Of a stretch of 64,000 nt of DNA, positions 48,001-58,019 are shown one piece after another; the stretch's first letter is position 1; the number at the start of each line of letters is the position of its first letter. A program made the position numbers and the translations under genes. The notes beneath the pieces are model-generated. The model did not search any database. It was given only the letters and a program-made list of their open reading frames with translations, and was not told the DNA's origin. This DNA comes from Cinclus cinclus (Eukaryota; Chordata; Aves; Passeriformes; Cinclidae): the NCBI RefSeq assembly GCF_963662255.1, contig NC_085067.1, forward strand, positions 4,616,428-4,680,427. The letters are read 5' to 3'.

Positions 48001-51000
48001 TCATGGCAGTGCCCCTAAAACCCTTTTCAATTTCTATCATCCACGATTTTTCTTCTTTCATGCAGCATTCCCTGTTTTATCTGAATGCCCTGCTCCCCTT
48101 TGGGCCTTTTTGCCATTGCAGCATCTTCAGTCGCATCCTGCTTGTGCATTTTATGGCAAATATTCCCTCTACAGGAAGAGACAGCTGGTGCCAGGCTGGT
48201 CTGGAGCTATAGATATGCTGATGAGCTGGCATGCCAGCCTGAAGGGACATGCTTCCTTATGAGCCAGCCAGGAGTTACATACATTTGGATTTGCCAGCCT
48301 TTTAGCTGCCAGACAGGTCAAATTCACATTGCTGTCACTTGTTGGCAGAAGAAGCTGTGGCTCTGGGGATCTGCAGTGAAGACTTTACTGTGCCTGTGTC
48401 ACAAGTGCCAGTGTCAGCTCCCGTGAGGGCAGTGTGGAGAAATGAGAGTTTCTCTGGCAATTCTCCAGGTTTGCCAGCATGGATGAGCCTGGAGGTGCTT
48501 TTGCTCCAGCTGGGATGGTCAGGGACTGGCATGTCTCAGTGCAAATGTGACTAGTGACAAGTGGGATGGATGTGCCTCCCCAGGCAGGGGGAGTGTTTCT
48601 GACACTGTATGGGCTGTTCCACATCCCAAACTGACTCCCACAGCCTCGCTGGGGTCAGGGGGGCAGAGCAGGATCTTGGCCTTGCCGGCTGGGTCAGCAC
48701 CCCAAGCGTGTAGGGAGAGCTCTGAAGTGCTGCTTAGTGCAAGTGGAAATGGCTTCAATCTGTGTTTTGACTGATGGGTCTTTTCAGGAAATTTCTGAGA
48801 ATAACATTTCTAAAAATGGCTGCTTCTTTCCACTGATATTTCCTGGAAAAGGCTGTAGTTAATTTTAAACCATTATCCTTTTCCCTTTTCAAGTGGAAAT
48901 GGCTTTGTGCTTGTCCTCAAGGCTAATGTCATTCTTTCTGACCTAGCCCGGGTTGTGTGATGGGGAGGGACATTGTGCTACAGCCATTGCCTCCTCTTGC
49001 AGGTCCTGTTGGTCTTCCAGAGCTGCAGAAATTGGGGTGCTGGGGGGACACTCTGTGCACGTGTCTGCTTTCCTTGTGGAAATTAATAACTTCTTATTAA
49101 GTTAGTATTATTAATAGTCACTTCACAATGATGTTTTTTGTCGTTGACTCCTGGCCAGCCCCAAGTACACAAGAAAGCTGTCCCTAAAGTCATTCCCTAA
49201 AGCTTTGTTCATCAGGGTCAGGAAGGATATACTGAGCTGGTTATCGCACCCCAGGTGCAAGGATCCAGCCCTGCCTGGGCTTAGGGACAATCAGAGCCAG
49301 AGACAAGCTCCTGGATCAGGCAAAGAGAGCTGGCAGCCCAGAGCTGTCTGGGGCAGGCAGCCCCTTCGTGTCGGGCAGAGCATGGCTTCCCCTGTGGTTC
49401 CTGGGCAGGCTCTCTGCTTCGGGTGGGAATATGTCATTAATTTTTATACCTTCCCCTGTAAACCATCGACCCTTTTTATGATGTCATGAGGGATTCCTTA
49501 ATTTTGCAGCTGCTTCCTGGTTACGTCAGAGAAGAGCCTCCCGTCCTAGAGCCCAGCGCTGCAGTCCAGGACGGCTGGAAACAAATGAAGTGTTGAATAT
49601 CTAATGGCTTCCACAGGGAGAACTGCTCCATCCTCCCCAGGCCCCCGGCATTCCTCACCTCCTAGGCCTCCCTCCTTCCCTCCCTCGGACAAGTCAGGCT
49701 TGCAGAGGGAGCTGCTGGCTCCTGGGCGGCCCCAGCTGCTGTAGGAACACGTGCAGCGGGTTCCCTGTGCTGCTGCTGCAGCTGAGACCCTCTCAGGACC
49801 TTCCTGCTTCTCCCTGGGGAGACATCAGTACAGGGAGGTGGACTGGGGGCATCCAGGTTATTACTAAAATCCAGAGGTTGCTTTGGGAGGGGTCGAGCCC
49901 TGTGTGTTGCAGGTGGTCACAGTGCTGGGGGAGGGGGCTGGGGCTGCCATCCTGTTTGCTCAGAGTCAGGGAGTGTCCTTCCAGGAAAGCTGCCCATCAT
50001 TCCCAGGGTATCAGCCAGGCCTGAGCAGTGCCTCCAAGTTCCCAGGCTCTCTCGGGGGCAGATGAGTGCGGGTGTGACTCGCCAGTTCCCAGAGCTGGGA
50101 GTGCCAGTGACTCACAAGTCTTCCCCTGCCAGGGGGTGTCGGGGCAATGCCCCACAGCTGCGAGCGTCCTCCCCACACTTTTGCTGCTTTATATTCCCGT
50201 GGCTGTGTGCAGCTCTCCTCACCCGTTTCCTGCAGACAGCCCCATCCCGGGGGCCTGCCCTGTAGCCCTGCCAGGGCCGTGTCTGGCGGGGAGTGACTCA
50301 CGGGGAAAGCTGTGTCTGAGCAGGGAGGGAGCAAAGGAATTACCTTCAGGTGGTGTCAACTCAGAGGTGACCAGCCCGGGTCTCTTCCCCTCAGGGCAGC
50401 AGCCAGCTGGTGAATCAGTTGTCTGTGCCTCCAGAGTTGATGTGCTGACACATCAGCCGGGTGCCTTCACCCCCAGCCCTGTGCTCACCGAGCTCCTGCA
50501 GCTCCTGCGTCCCCTGGCCAGCCCGTTATGTCATCCTTGGGATTGTGTCCATAGAACTGTTCGTTCTTTTGAGTGCCTTCCCATCCAGTCCTTCACACTG
50601 TCACCAGGAAAGGTGGCTTCAGCTGTTGTTGCCTGGGAGCAAAGCACATCCTTGCTGCTCTGCCAGCACTGGGGTCACCTGCTGCCAGCACTGTGTCTTC
50701 CTGGAGCCACAGCTCAGGTGAGGACGGAGAGGCCACTATGGAGACTGTCCCACTGGAGCCCTCCTGACCCTTGGCTGGAGCAGTCTGGTTGCCTCAATCA
50801 AAGGAATCTGGTCTCCTTTAAGATTTGTTGGCTGGGATTGTTTTAACTGTGGAAGGTTCAGCCTTCTTTGTGTTTTGTTAGCTGGGAAGGGTGGATGGAG
50901 GAGCATCCACTGCTTGCTTGTAAGCTCGGGGTTGCTGTGGCTCCCTTCCACCCAGACTGGGGGCACACTCAGAGCAGAACAGCTGGGGGCCCTCACTCCC

Positions 51001-54000
51001 TGCCCCAGCCCTGTCCCTGTGAACAGCCCACGTGTCCTGTGCTCACTGTGCCCCGATTGTCCCTCGCAGGATTTCCTTCAGCACATGGCACTCGAGCAGC
51101 CATGAGAAGCTTCCTCCAACAAATCCCTCTCCTCGTAGGCGGCTGCCCCTTGCTCTTTTCCCATTCCCGTTTCCTGTGGTTGGTTGTGTTGCCCTAATAA
51201 AGGTTTGGCACTGCTGTTTTGCACACCCTAGTGGGAGAGGGGATGTGTTTATCACTTTTCCTGGAGATTATCTGTTTAAGCACTCTCTGACAGTTACAAT
51301 AACAAGGGCAGCGCGTTGTGTTTCCCAGCAAAAGGACACTCGCTGCTGAAAGATGTATAGCACTAATTAGAAATACATAACATCCGGCCACATGGCAGCC
51401 TTCTCCCGGCCGCTCCATTTCCTGAGCTCAGACGACTTTGACGACAGTTGGTTTATGTTTTCCATGAATATAACGTTCTCAGAGAAACACAAGTTTCTCC
51501 CCGGTACAAAAGTCCTTTTTCTCTCAGCCTCTCCCCTGTGGAACAGGTAGATTTATGGCTCCAGAAGTCCTGGGTCTGCTGCAGGCTCAGTGGGAGCAGA
51601 GCCCGCAGACCCTGGGAGACCCCGGGTAGGAGCTTGCAGAGGGCACTGCAGCTGCTGATCCACCCAGCTCCCTGCAATCTCTGCAGGAAACTGCCTCCTG
51701 GTAGGAAAACAGTGCTCTCTGTGCAGCCCGGACCTCAGCTGGGGAAAAAAAAAAAAACCAAACTCTTTCCTACACTCAAAGAAACAGGAGGATTCCTCTT
51801 CTTGATCTTCAGAAAAACTGCCTGTCACTGGTTCCCAGTTGCTTTTGCTCTGTTCTTGCAGTCTGATGCTCATCAGCTCCCATTTTTTTCCATCCCATCC
51901 CTCTCCTTCTCTCGCCTTTGGGCTCTGCTTCAGAGCAGATTGCCTGGGCACCATTGGAACAGTCTGGGTCCAATCTCCAGCTTGCAGCAAGCAGCAGTCA
52001 CTCGTACAAGGACATTTCTACAGAAGTTCCCACCTGCTAGATGGGAGCAGGGCAGTTGCTCTGCTGCCTGTAGCACAGGTGAAGGGAGGTAGGAAGATGG
52101 AGCTTGCTCAGGGAGGTGAAATCTTAGCAGGTTTTAACTGTTGAAATGAATTCCTATTGAGTATGGAAAAACGGCTGTCTTTCAGATGTTTATAGCTTGG
52201 CCAAGTATGGACAGATTTCTAGTAGGACAGGAAAACTCTCTGTTAAGAAGGTTATTCTGCAGCAAAATCTCAGATCATCATTCCAGGATTTGCAGTTGCT
52301 ACATTAGCTCAAGGAAAAGGTTGTAAGTGTTTTTTTTACAAACGGGGATAAGCCACTCTCTTGTTTCCTAGCCTCATTCTCATGAGTGGCTGAGCTGTTT
52401 TGGCTGCAGATTTCCAGGAGAATTCAGGCTGAGACAGGCACCTAGCATGGAAACTTCAGCAAAGTTTGAGCCAGCTAGAAGAAGGGGCTGACAAGTGGTG
52501 AATATCAGGCAGGGTGCTCAGAACTGTCACAGCTCATGTCCTGCTGCCCATCTGGCCTCCAGAGCCCTGACCTTCACAGGGGTCTGCAGGGCTATCATTT
52601 ATTTTTCTGGTGCAGAAAGACAGAGAAAGACAGATCTTTGAGGCAAATTCATCCTATGAAGTATGGGGTAGTACAAATCAGTCATTTCAAAGTGTTTGGT
52701 GACATTCCTGCTTTAAAATGCTCAGCCTGCTGCTTTCGAGCCCCATGCAGCATTCCATGGACTGGAGTTTTGCTGATGTTGATGTGAGTCTACAGGTGGT
52801 CAAGAAACAGCTCCAGCCTAAGGAAGCTCCCCAAAGGAGGCTTTTTATGCCAGCTCAGCTCCCTGGCGTGGCTGTAGCGTGGCTCCAGGGACTGTGTTGG
52901 TACAACAACACAGACAAGGGTGTGAATTTACCCTGAGTCAGTCTTGGCTGCGAGTGCAGGAGCCCTGACCTTAGGTTGTGGTTTAACAAGCAGTTATTAA
53001 GGCAGCAGTGCCAGCTTTGCCCACCCACCTCTGCACCCACGCAACACCTTTGAAGGCAGTGGCACAGCTGAGAGGTGACATTTGTGAGCCTGCTGAGCTG
53101 TGTGATGCTTGTTCACAGGGTAGCTGCACAGGAGAGAGCTGAGAGGTGACGTGACAGGAGCTGTTTATCCAGGGCTGGCATTAGCAGAAATGTTTGCCAG
53201 GTTACAAGGGGAGAAAGGTGGAGGGGGAATGTGTTGTGGTTGGTGGTGTTGGATGATTTCCTGTGGAGTGTCACTGCTGTGGCTGCTGGTGGCACAGAGG
53301 AGCCACAGCTCCAACTACCTCAGAGCATGTGACCTCGTGGCCCCTTCCTTTGTGTGTGATTTCTTTCCACAGTTGCCTGACACCTCCACTGTGTGCCCCA
53401 GCTGTGCAGCGTGCCTGGGTGTGAATTGGGAGGGTTATCTGATTACAGCCCCATTTGGGGTTTCAGGGGAGGAAGTGGAGTGGATTTGTGGCAGCTTTAG
53501 CTGTTGGGGTGCCACTGATGCCACTTGAAGTCTCTGTCACCAAGCTTTTGGTGGCAGCCTGAGGGGTTGCCTGTGGACCAGGCACTCATTCTGCTTCTCC
53601 TGCACCCACTGTGGGTCTGGGGAAAAAGATCTAGGAATTACAGAGTTTGCCCTGACTTGGGCAGTCAGGATCTCTGCCTGCTCATGTTGGTCTGGGGCAG
53701 CTGGTATCTCTATTTTTACTAGTGCTGTGCAACTGCAGGGACAGAAATTACCCAAGTGTCACTCCATCCTCCAAAAAGATCTCTTTTCCAATAAGTTTGT
53801 GTCTTACTGTGCATTACCAGCAGCACAGACCATTGCTCAGCTCAGAAGAAATGATGCCCTGTGAGCTCCTGAGCAGATTTGTTGCTCTGACCCTCATTTC
53901 AGCATATTTTCTACAAATTGTTTTCCTCTTAGTGCCAGGGTTGGCTCAGACACTGAGTGGGTTCAGAGAGTTGGTTTCCTTATTGCCCATCACTCAAAAC

Positions 54001-57000
54001 ATTTTACAAGTTTCTGTTTAAACACCCCAAGTGCTTTCTTTGACTGTACCTTCACCTTGTCTGTCTCCTGTGGCACGGGTAGCCTGGGGTTTGTCCCCAC
54101 AGCCTCTGTTAGCCCTGGCTCCCAGCTCCCAGCCTGGGGCAAGCCAAAGCTCCAGCCTCCCAAGGAAAGTGGTGAAAAGGCACAGAGAGAAAGTTTCTCC
54201 TGATTTATGATGCTTTCCTCTTTTCTCCTACAATTAAGCTCTTAAGAGCCTTTGCTGGTACATGTTCAGGGGTCTTGAACAAGCACCCACCTGGATATTT
54301 GTCTTTCTCTGCTGGAGGAGCCTACTGGGAATGAAGCTGATGAGCTCATCTGGTGAATGAACTTTCAGGACTGGGGGAGTTTTGTGCATTTTATGAGTTT
54401 AATGATGAGCTGACAACATCCATGGCAGCTGATCTGGAGCTGTGTGACAAAAGCCCTTAAGTGTGGGTGTCCTAATGCTCTTACCTGCACAGTGGGCAGC
54501 TTTGCAGGTTGTGCCAGGGCTGAGCATTGTTGGGGTACATGGGAGCACTGTGGCTTTATGAGCTGGTGGGCACACATGTTTGTGCGTCCATCAGACAGAT
54601 GTTTGATGGACAGCTGTACCTGCCACAGCTCAAGTGCAGGAATCTTTTTACTGTATTTTGTTTGATAAATGTTGTGTGGGGAACTTGTAGCCTGCAGCAA
54701 GAGCTGCTGGTGGCAGTGGGAAGGGCTGGAACCAAGCCTGGCCACAGCCACCACAGAGCACTGGTCCAGCTTTTGGAGCCAGTCTCTGAAATGCACCCTG
54801 AAATGTGGGATGCTCAACACCTTCACCATCACAAACACCTTTAAGATTTGCCTGTTTTGGAGGGGGTCAGGATGCAGCTTTTGCACCAGCTCAGTTTGGG
54901 GGTCGCTGTGAGTCTGGCATTCCCAGGGACTGCCCACTCAAAGTGTGGGGGTCCATGCTGAAATGCCCAGAGATTTTCATCACCCAGGGGGACTTGCCAG
55001 ACTCAGGTGTGGCAGCTGGACCACCGTGGTCTTGTTGTGTGTCCATTTAAGACAAGAAGTGAAGACAGTGCAGCATCTCAGCCGAGTGCAGGAGGAGGGA
55101 GCGCGGGGAAGACAACTGTAATTTCTTCGACTGGACTGTGGCCAGAGCTCTGGGGCTAACACTCTTAATTGTGGGAAAGGCTTCATGAAAGAGATTTACT
55201 GTCCCAGAGTGGTCACATCTTTAGTTTTATGTTTCCTCCAAAAGCTGACGGCCCCTGCAGTACGGCACTTCCTACCATTGCTCTGCGGCACCGGCTCAGC
55301 CCTGGCTCTGCAAGCAAAGCACCCCCATTCGGCTGCCAGGTGCCTTTGGTGCCACCCTAGGCTGCCCTCCACACTGGGTGCTGAACTCACTGACAGCTGT
55401 AAGAACTGTCAGTCCAGCCTTCAGATGTTCCTCCTTGTTTTTCCTGTATTTTCTTGGTGTGTTCTTGTCTTTTTTTGGATGTTTTCAACCACCCACCCCA
55501 CTCCTCTGAAATGATCCGTCCTTAAAACCCCACTGTCTATTCTGTGCACCTCAGGTGTTTTGCTAGCCCCGGCTTAAACGTGGTCTCAGTGTCTTGCTTT
55601 AATCCTCTTGCTGTTTGCTCAAAATCCCTGCTCTGCCACATCTGGGCAGTTTGACTCCCAGCACCTCTGTGGTGAGGTGCAGCTGGTGCTGATGTCTCCA
55701 GCAGAGGTGCCTGGGAGCTAGAGGGCTCGGGGGGCTCTCCCTCCCTCTCACAGCCCTGAGGCTTTACTCACCCATTCAGAGCAGCACCTGTGAGTTTGTG
55801 AAAATCCTCTGTCTGGCTTGGGGCAGCCGTTCTCAGGGTGGGAGCTCTGATCCTGCAGTAAGCCAGTGAGGAGCATCCTGCACAGAGCAAACAGCACTAA
55901 TGGGCAGGAACCCCATAAATGTGTGGATTCTCCCCAGCCAGCCACTCCCCCACATCCTGGGAAGATGTGAATGGGGAGTAGAGGGAGTTGGGAGGGCAGA
56001 GGCTGTCCGGGGAGCTCTGGGGCAAGCTGGCATGTCCCACGGCACTCCTGGCCTCCCAGCCTAACCCACGCCTGGCTCCAGGCAGTTCCCTCGAGCCAGC
56101 TCCCCGCTGCTCTCAGCAGCCTCAGAAGTGGTTTCTGGCTGGGTGTAGATGCGCCGGGGGGATTTGCTCTCACTAAGCCGGTTCTGTTTGGAAGAGCTGT
56201 GGTCGTGTGGCATCTCCTTGAGTAACAGTTCCAATTAAGCTCTCTTGACAAGCTGTTGTGTGACTGCGAAACTAATGGGAGGAGCCCCCTCCTCAGCTGC
56301 TGAGGTTAAAACTCCAGCAGGGACAGAGATCAAACATGCAGCTAATTACCCTTTTAACATTTAAACATACCCCCCTCCTCAGGGGAAGGCATCAGCTCTG
56401 AGCAGCAGCTTCTGTGCTGGGAGCCCTGAGTACCAGCATGGTCCTGGCTGGCTCAGCACATGCCATGGAGCTGGGCATGGTGTGGGCAGGGTGGCTGCAG
56501 CCTCTTCCCCCCCCCCCCCCAGAGCAGCGACTCACCACCTTTCTCCTCCCTACATGGAGCAATTATGTTTGGGACAGATGTAAATTAGGGAATTGCTCAC
56601 CCCTGCCCCTCGTGGGGTGCAGAAAGGGAGGCTGTGAAGGGGAAACTGATGAAACACCTTGACCCAAACCCTCTCTATCTCCTAGAGTGCATCTCTGAGG
56701 ATTGCCGCTCCGTCATCCAGGAACAGGCCACGGCCCTGGGGCTCTCCATGTTTGCACTGCTGGTGAGGAGGTGCACCAACTTGCTGAGGGAATGTGTGCC
56801 AGGTAAGGGCCTAGCAGCAGGATCCATGCAGGGGCCCACCAGGCAGCCTGGGGAGGGGGGGTGGGTCAAGCCTTCATTCTCTGCTGGTTTTTACATCCCT
56901 TCCCCTCTCTTGGGGCTTTTGGGTTCTCCCCCAGCATCCCAAGCTCTGCCCAGGTTATAGCTAGATCAGCTGCAGAAAAGCCCCTCGTGTGCAGACAGAA

Positions 57001-57495
57001 ATGTTTGGAAGAAAGGGATAGACTGAGGTCATGCTTCCTGCCAGCATCTGGGAAACTTCCTAAAACTGGGACCTGGGCATCCTATCTCTGTGATTTGTTG
57101 CAGTGGCACCCTGCTGCCCTCAATAAAAGGGCTCACAAACACCCTGGCTTGCCCTCCAGGCCAGTCCGTGTAGGGAGAACAGATGTGTCTTTGTGCTTGC
57201 TGTGGGTTGTGGCTGTTCCCTTGTGTGTCCAAGGCTGAGATGCTGGGATCTGTGTCATACTTTCCCAGTCCTTGTCTGAGCCTGGCTGTGGTGAGCTGCC
57301 TCAACTCTCACGTCTTGTATTTGCAGTTCAGCCACAGGAGATGGAGCAAGACGATGAGGAGGACGACATCAAGGTCTCTGCCTTGCCCCAGGACCTGAAG
57401 GAGCTGCTCCCCAGTGTGAAGGTCTGGTCAGACTGGATGCTTGGCCACCCGGACACCTGGAATCCTCCTCCAACGTCTCTTGAGCTGCCCAAACA
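5840..57495 (+). CDS. SMG6: SMG6 NMD endonuclease, 5' part (12 exons, incomplete)
   Basis: SMG6 (EST1A) cleaves nonsense-containing mRNAs near the premature stop codon and is also linked to telomere upkeep. Twelve exons join in frame: 5840-5930, 6833-8585, 10435-10627, 11318-11428, 12140-12246, 12859-12937, 13660-13770, 14363-14575, 29128-29189, 32747-32892, 56686-56802 and 57327-57495 (1050 codons plus two bases). Two exon-junction-complex binding motifs are visible: [16 protein letters not shown] (about 46-61) and [15 protein letters not shown] (about 151-165). A long basic/serine-rich disordered region, a Tyr/Pro/Gly-rich stretch and the 14-3-3-like/TPR fold from about residue 615 follow. 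Human SMG6 has 1419 residues; the C-terminal PIN nuclease exons lie past the window. It is head to head with SRR. Confidence 0.96.
5931..6832 (+). other. SMG6 intron 1
   Basis: The first part is the tail of the CpG island, the rest ordinary intron. The acceptor is preceded by a pyrimidine tract (tttttcccc). No other gene is seen. Confidence 0.85.
6833..8585 (+). CDS. SMG6: SMG6 exon 2 (large, disordered N-terminal region)
   Basis: This 1753-nt exon has acceptor ttccccag and donor CTGAG|gtttgt. It encodes both EJC-binding motifs, [63 protein letters not shown], a Tyr/Pro-rich stretch and [19 protein letters not shown]. The frame runs past the donor to 8604, but that tail is intronic. Confidence 0.96.
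8586..10434 (+). other. SMG6 intron 2
   Basis: GT-AG intron, T/G-rich on the sense strand. I see no gene, repeat family or RNA in it. Confidence 0.8.
10435..10627 (+). CDS. SMG6: SMG6 exon 3
   Basis: Acceptor gctgtag and donor GAG|gtaaga. Encodes [20 protein letters not shown] and [17 protein letters not shown], the first helices of the 14-3-3-like domain. Confidence 0.95.
10628..11317 (+). other. SMG6 intron 3 with CR1 fragment
   Basis: GT-AG intron containing a CR1 LINE fragment at about 11063-11205. Nothing else is recognised. Confidence 0.8.
11063..11205 (-). mobile_element. CR1 LINE fragment (antisense, truncated)
   Basis: AACTGCTGGAGGCC and CTCAAAGCAGGGCT, followed by a GGAGATCCTCCAACCTC segment, are the familiar landmarks of the CR1 3' region in birds, read as reverse complement. 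It is short, old and has no coding part. Confidence 0.7.
11318..11428 (+). CDS. SMG6: SMG6 exon 4
   Basis: Acceptor ttttgcag and donor ATG|gtaggt. Encodes [20 protein letters not shown] and [17 protein letters not shown]. Confidence 0.95.
11429..12139 (+). other. SMG6 intron 4
   Basis: GT-AG intron without a recognisable embedded feature. Confidence 0.8.
12140..12246 (+). CDS. SMG6: SMG6 exon 5
   Basis: Acceptor cctttgcag and donor CGCAG|gtaggc. Encodes [20 protein letters not shown] and DTANYGKAR. Confidence 0.95.
12247..12858 (+). other. SMG6 intron 5
   Basis: GT-AG intron ending in a long pyrimidine tract. Nothing else is recognised. Confidence 0.8.
12859..12937 (+). CDS. SMG6: SMG6 exon 6
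   Basis: Acceptor tttcccag and donor ACG|gtatga. Encodes [20 protein letters not shown], a TPR-type helix pair. Confidence 0.94.
12938..13659 (+). other. SMG6 intron 6
   Basis: GT-AG intron with a T-rich 3' end. No embedded feature is seen. Confidence 0.8.
13660..13770 (+). CDS. SMG6: SMG6 exon 7
   Basis: Acceptor tttttgcag and donor AAG|gtgagt. Encodes [20 protein letters not shown] and [16 protein letters not shown]. Confidence 0.95.
13771..14362 (+). other. SMG6 intron 7
   Basis: GT-AG intron without a recognisable embedded feature. Confidence 0.8.
14363..14575 (+). CDS. SMG6: SMG6 exon 8
   Basis: Acceptor tccgacag and donor GAC|gtgagt. Encodes [20 protein letters not shown] and [12 protein letters not shown]. 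Confidence 0.94.
20907..20927. repeat. C-rich tract
   Basis: Runs of 7, 7 and 5 C separated by single A. The minus strand could form a G-quadruplex. Confidence 0.7.
22521..23230 (-). mobile_element. Ancient CR1 LINE copy (antisense)
   Basis: GGGACCATTAGATCATCTGG, GTCTGATCTCCTGTATATCACAGG, AGAAAGACATCCAGCCTTGA and, further on, GGGCACTAGAGCTGGATGCAGTATTTCAG follow in order the consensus of the old amniote CR1 3' region known from turtles and crocodilians. The match is clear to about 23050 and weaker after. It is much more diverged than the copy at 28146, so it is probably older. Confidence 0.65.
23430..23640. other. AT-rich unique block
   Basis: A stretch rich in TTTATT, AATTTA and TAATT words, clearly lower in GC than its surroundings. 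No repeat family or open frame is recognised. Confidence 0.4.
27049..27085 (+). repeat. Poly-A tract
   Basis: About 37 bases of A interrupted by G twice. The upstream sequence does not look like a processed gene copy. Confidence 0.85.
27290..27470. promoter_or_regulatory. Candidate regulatory block, homeodomain sites
   Basis: Contains TTTAATTGG and GGATTAATTACACC (27448-27461) with several CpGs retained and no repeat character. This is only a composition- and motif-based guess. Confidence 0.3.
28146..28313 (-). mobile_element. CR1 LINE 3' fragment (antisense)
   Basis: AATCATGGAATGGTTTGGG, GAAGGGACCTTAAAGACCATC, GCCCCATCCATCCTGGCC and GGGGCATCCACAGCT match the chicken-type CR1 3' end closely. 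It is truncated and non-coding, and supports an avian source. Confidence 0.9.
28739..28850. repeat. Minisatellite, imperfect 21-30 bp units
   Basis: Units built on GTGCAGGTATCAGGTTTGGG with a variable GTGCCCGGG extension repeat about four times and decay toward the 3' end. Confidence 0.7.
29128..29189 (+). CDS. SMG6: SMG6 exon 9
   Basis: A 62-nt exon behind a long T-rich tract (catgcag acceptor), donor TTGG|gtaagt. Encodes [20 protein letters not shown]. Confidence 0.93.
29190..32746 (+). other. SMG6 intron 9 (3.6 kb)
   Basis: GT-AG intron. No repeat family, RNA or exon is recognised. A CpG-bearing patch occurs around 32090-32170. Confidence 0.8.
32747..32892 (+). CDS. SMG6: SMG6 exon 10
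   Basis: Acceptor tctgcag and donor AAAG|gtacca. Encodes [20 protein letters not shown], then [20 protein letters not shown]. Ends in phase 1. Confidence 0.94.
33370..33465 (+). CDS. Possible alternative SMG6 terminal exon
   Basis: A long pyrimidine tract ending in a CAGCAG acceptor (33338-33372) is followed by 31 codons open in exactly the phase left by exon 10, ending in TAA at 33463-33465. Use would give a truncated SMG6 without the nuclease domain. No AATAAA follows closely, and the peptide (tail [14 protein letters not shown]) is not recognised. Chance is a serious alternative. Confidence 0.2.
33454..33472. repeat. Perfect short palindrome
   Basis: TCATCGTTT and AAACGATGA form 9-bp arms around a single A, overlapping the possible stop codon of the alternative exon. 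Confidence 0.6.
33960..34050. other. AT-rich block with TAATTA-type words
   Basis: Contains AGTAATTATTG, CATAATATTGATAAT and GAATTAATAG in otherwise GC-moderate intron. Possible regulatory sequence, unproven. Confidence 0.25.
41270..41700. promoter_or_regulatory. Intronic CpG island A
   Basis: CpG and GC content rise sharply (CGGCCCCGGGAGCGAAGC, GCGCTCGGGGCCGTGG), far above the flanks. No gene begins here that I recognise. It could be an alternative promoter or an enhancer RNA site. Confidence 0.45.
41758..41777. repeat. (CTC)n microsatellite
   Basis: About six CTC units directly after CpG island A. Confidence 0.8.
42000..42480. promoter_or_regulatory. Candidate conserved non-coding block between the CpG islands
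   Basis: Unique AT-rich sequence with words such as CCTAATAGATTTCATATG and TTATTAAGAACTAATAAAATAA, lying between two CpG islands. It looks unlike the surrounding neutral intron, but conservation cannot be tested here. Confidence 0.25.
42521..42533. repeat. Poly-A tract
   Basis: Thirteen A residues after a G-rich run. Confidence 0.8.
42540..43260. promoter_or_regulatory. Intronic CpG island B
   Basis: Dense CpG including GCGTGCGTGCGCG, CGCATCCGCGGATCCCGGCG and GCTGCGGCCGTCACTCG. It encloses a C15 run (42684-42698). Together with island A it makes this the most promoter-like part of the intron. Confidence 0.45.
42684..42698. repeat. Poly-C run
   Basis: Fifteen consecutive C within CpG island B. 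Confidence 0.85.
43421..43466. repeat. A-rich and (TA)n low-complexity stretch
   Basis: A run of eleven A followed by alternating TA/CA repeats. Confidence 0.8.
49060..49570. promoter_or_regulatory. Candidate enhancer with CRE/AP-1-like sites
   Basis: An AT-rich block (GAAATTAATAACTTCTTATTAA, 49079 onward) is followed by TGATGTCA (49479-49486) and TTACGTCA (49521-49528), two near-CRE sites 42 bp apart. No repeat character is seen. Function is inferred only from motifs. Confidence 0.3.
51230..51480. promoter_or_regulatory. Candidate regulatory block with CACTAATTAG site
   Basis: Unique sequence with a homeodomain-type CACTAATTAG (51361-51370), TTTATCACTTTTCC, GACGACTTTGACGAC and retained CpGs. 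Motif-based guess only. Confidence 0.3.
56220..56370. promoter_or_regulatory. Candidate regulatory block near exon 11
   Basis: Contains CCAATTAAGC and GCAGCTAATTACCC plus a C-rich end. It lies about 320 bp before exon 11. Weak evidence. Confidence 0.22.
56507..56520. repeat. Poly-C run
   Basis: Fourteen C residues, about 165 bp before the exon 11 acceptor. Confidence 0.85.
56686..56802 (+). CDS. SMG6: SMG6 exon 11
   Basis: Acceptor tctcctag and donor CCAG|gtaagg. The split codon with exon 10 gives Glu. Encodes [20 protein letters not shown] and VRRCTNLL. Confidence 0.93.
56803..57326 (+). other. SMG6 intron 11
   Basis: GT-AG intron without a recognised embedded feature. Confidence 0.8.
57327..57495 (+). 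CDS. SMG6: SMG6 exon 12 (last in window)
   Basis: Acceptor atttgcag and donor AAACA|gtacgt. Encodes [31 protein letters not shown] and [13 protein letters not shown]. It ends two bases into a codon whose partner lies beyond 64000. Confidence 0.93.
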
Positions 57496-58019
57496 GTACG
57501 TGCACCCTCTGGTTTCTGCTGCCTCCCTGAGCTCCTCGTGCCAACCTTCCCCCTTGCTCATGCTTTACTGCTGGCTGTGACACTGTGACCTGAGCATCCA
57601 GGCAAGGCCCACTGCCCAGTGAATATTGGGAATTTGTCAACCTTGGTGACACAGTGACTTCTTTATTGATGTGTGTGTGGGGCTGGAGGGTGCCTGGTGG
57701 CTGCCTTATGTTTCCGTGTGTTAGAAGATGGCTTAGGAGGTGGATTTTTATTTTCTGCTTAGGATATGCATCTGGTTTTGTTGGGATCCCCTTCCTTTAG
57801 GTGTTCTGCTGGCCCAGCCAGCTGGCCAGGCAGGACCTTCCTCTGGACCAGGGGGAACTCCTTTTCCAGCACAAGCGTTTTGTTACCTTTCTTTTGACCG
57901 AGTCAGGCCAACCTTTGTTGGGCTGGGCTAGCCTGGAACAGCTTGCCTGTTCCTGGAGCTCCAAAAGTCGCCTCCCCTCTGCTTGAGAACCACTTGACCC
58001 TACCCTGCAACGCACAAAA

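Larger units (their letters stand above)
32893..56685 (+). other. SMG6 intron 10 (23.8 kb)
   Basis: The largest intron of the window. It holds a possible alternative exon (33370-33465), two CpG islands (41270-41700, 42540-43260), simple repeats and several candidate regulatory blocks. I found no independent protein gene in it. Confidence 0.8.

Noticed and set aside
50028..50846. 272-codon plus-strand open frame in intron 10
   Set aside because: The longest intronic frame, but its composition is Pro/Ser/Cys/Leu-rich without domain character, and two other frames are also open nearby. Treated as chance.
54401..54480. ATGATGA as a C box of an intronic snoRNA
   Set aside because: The nearest CTGA motifs are badly spaced and no terminal stem forms.
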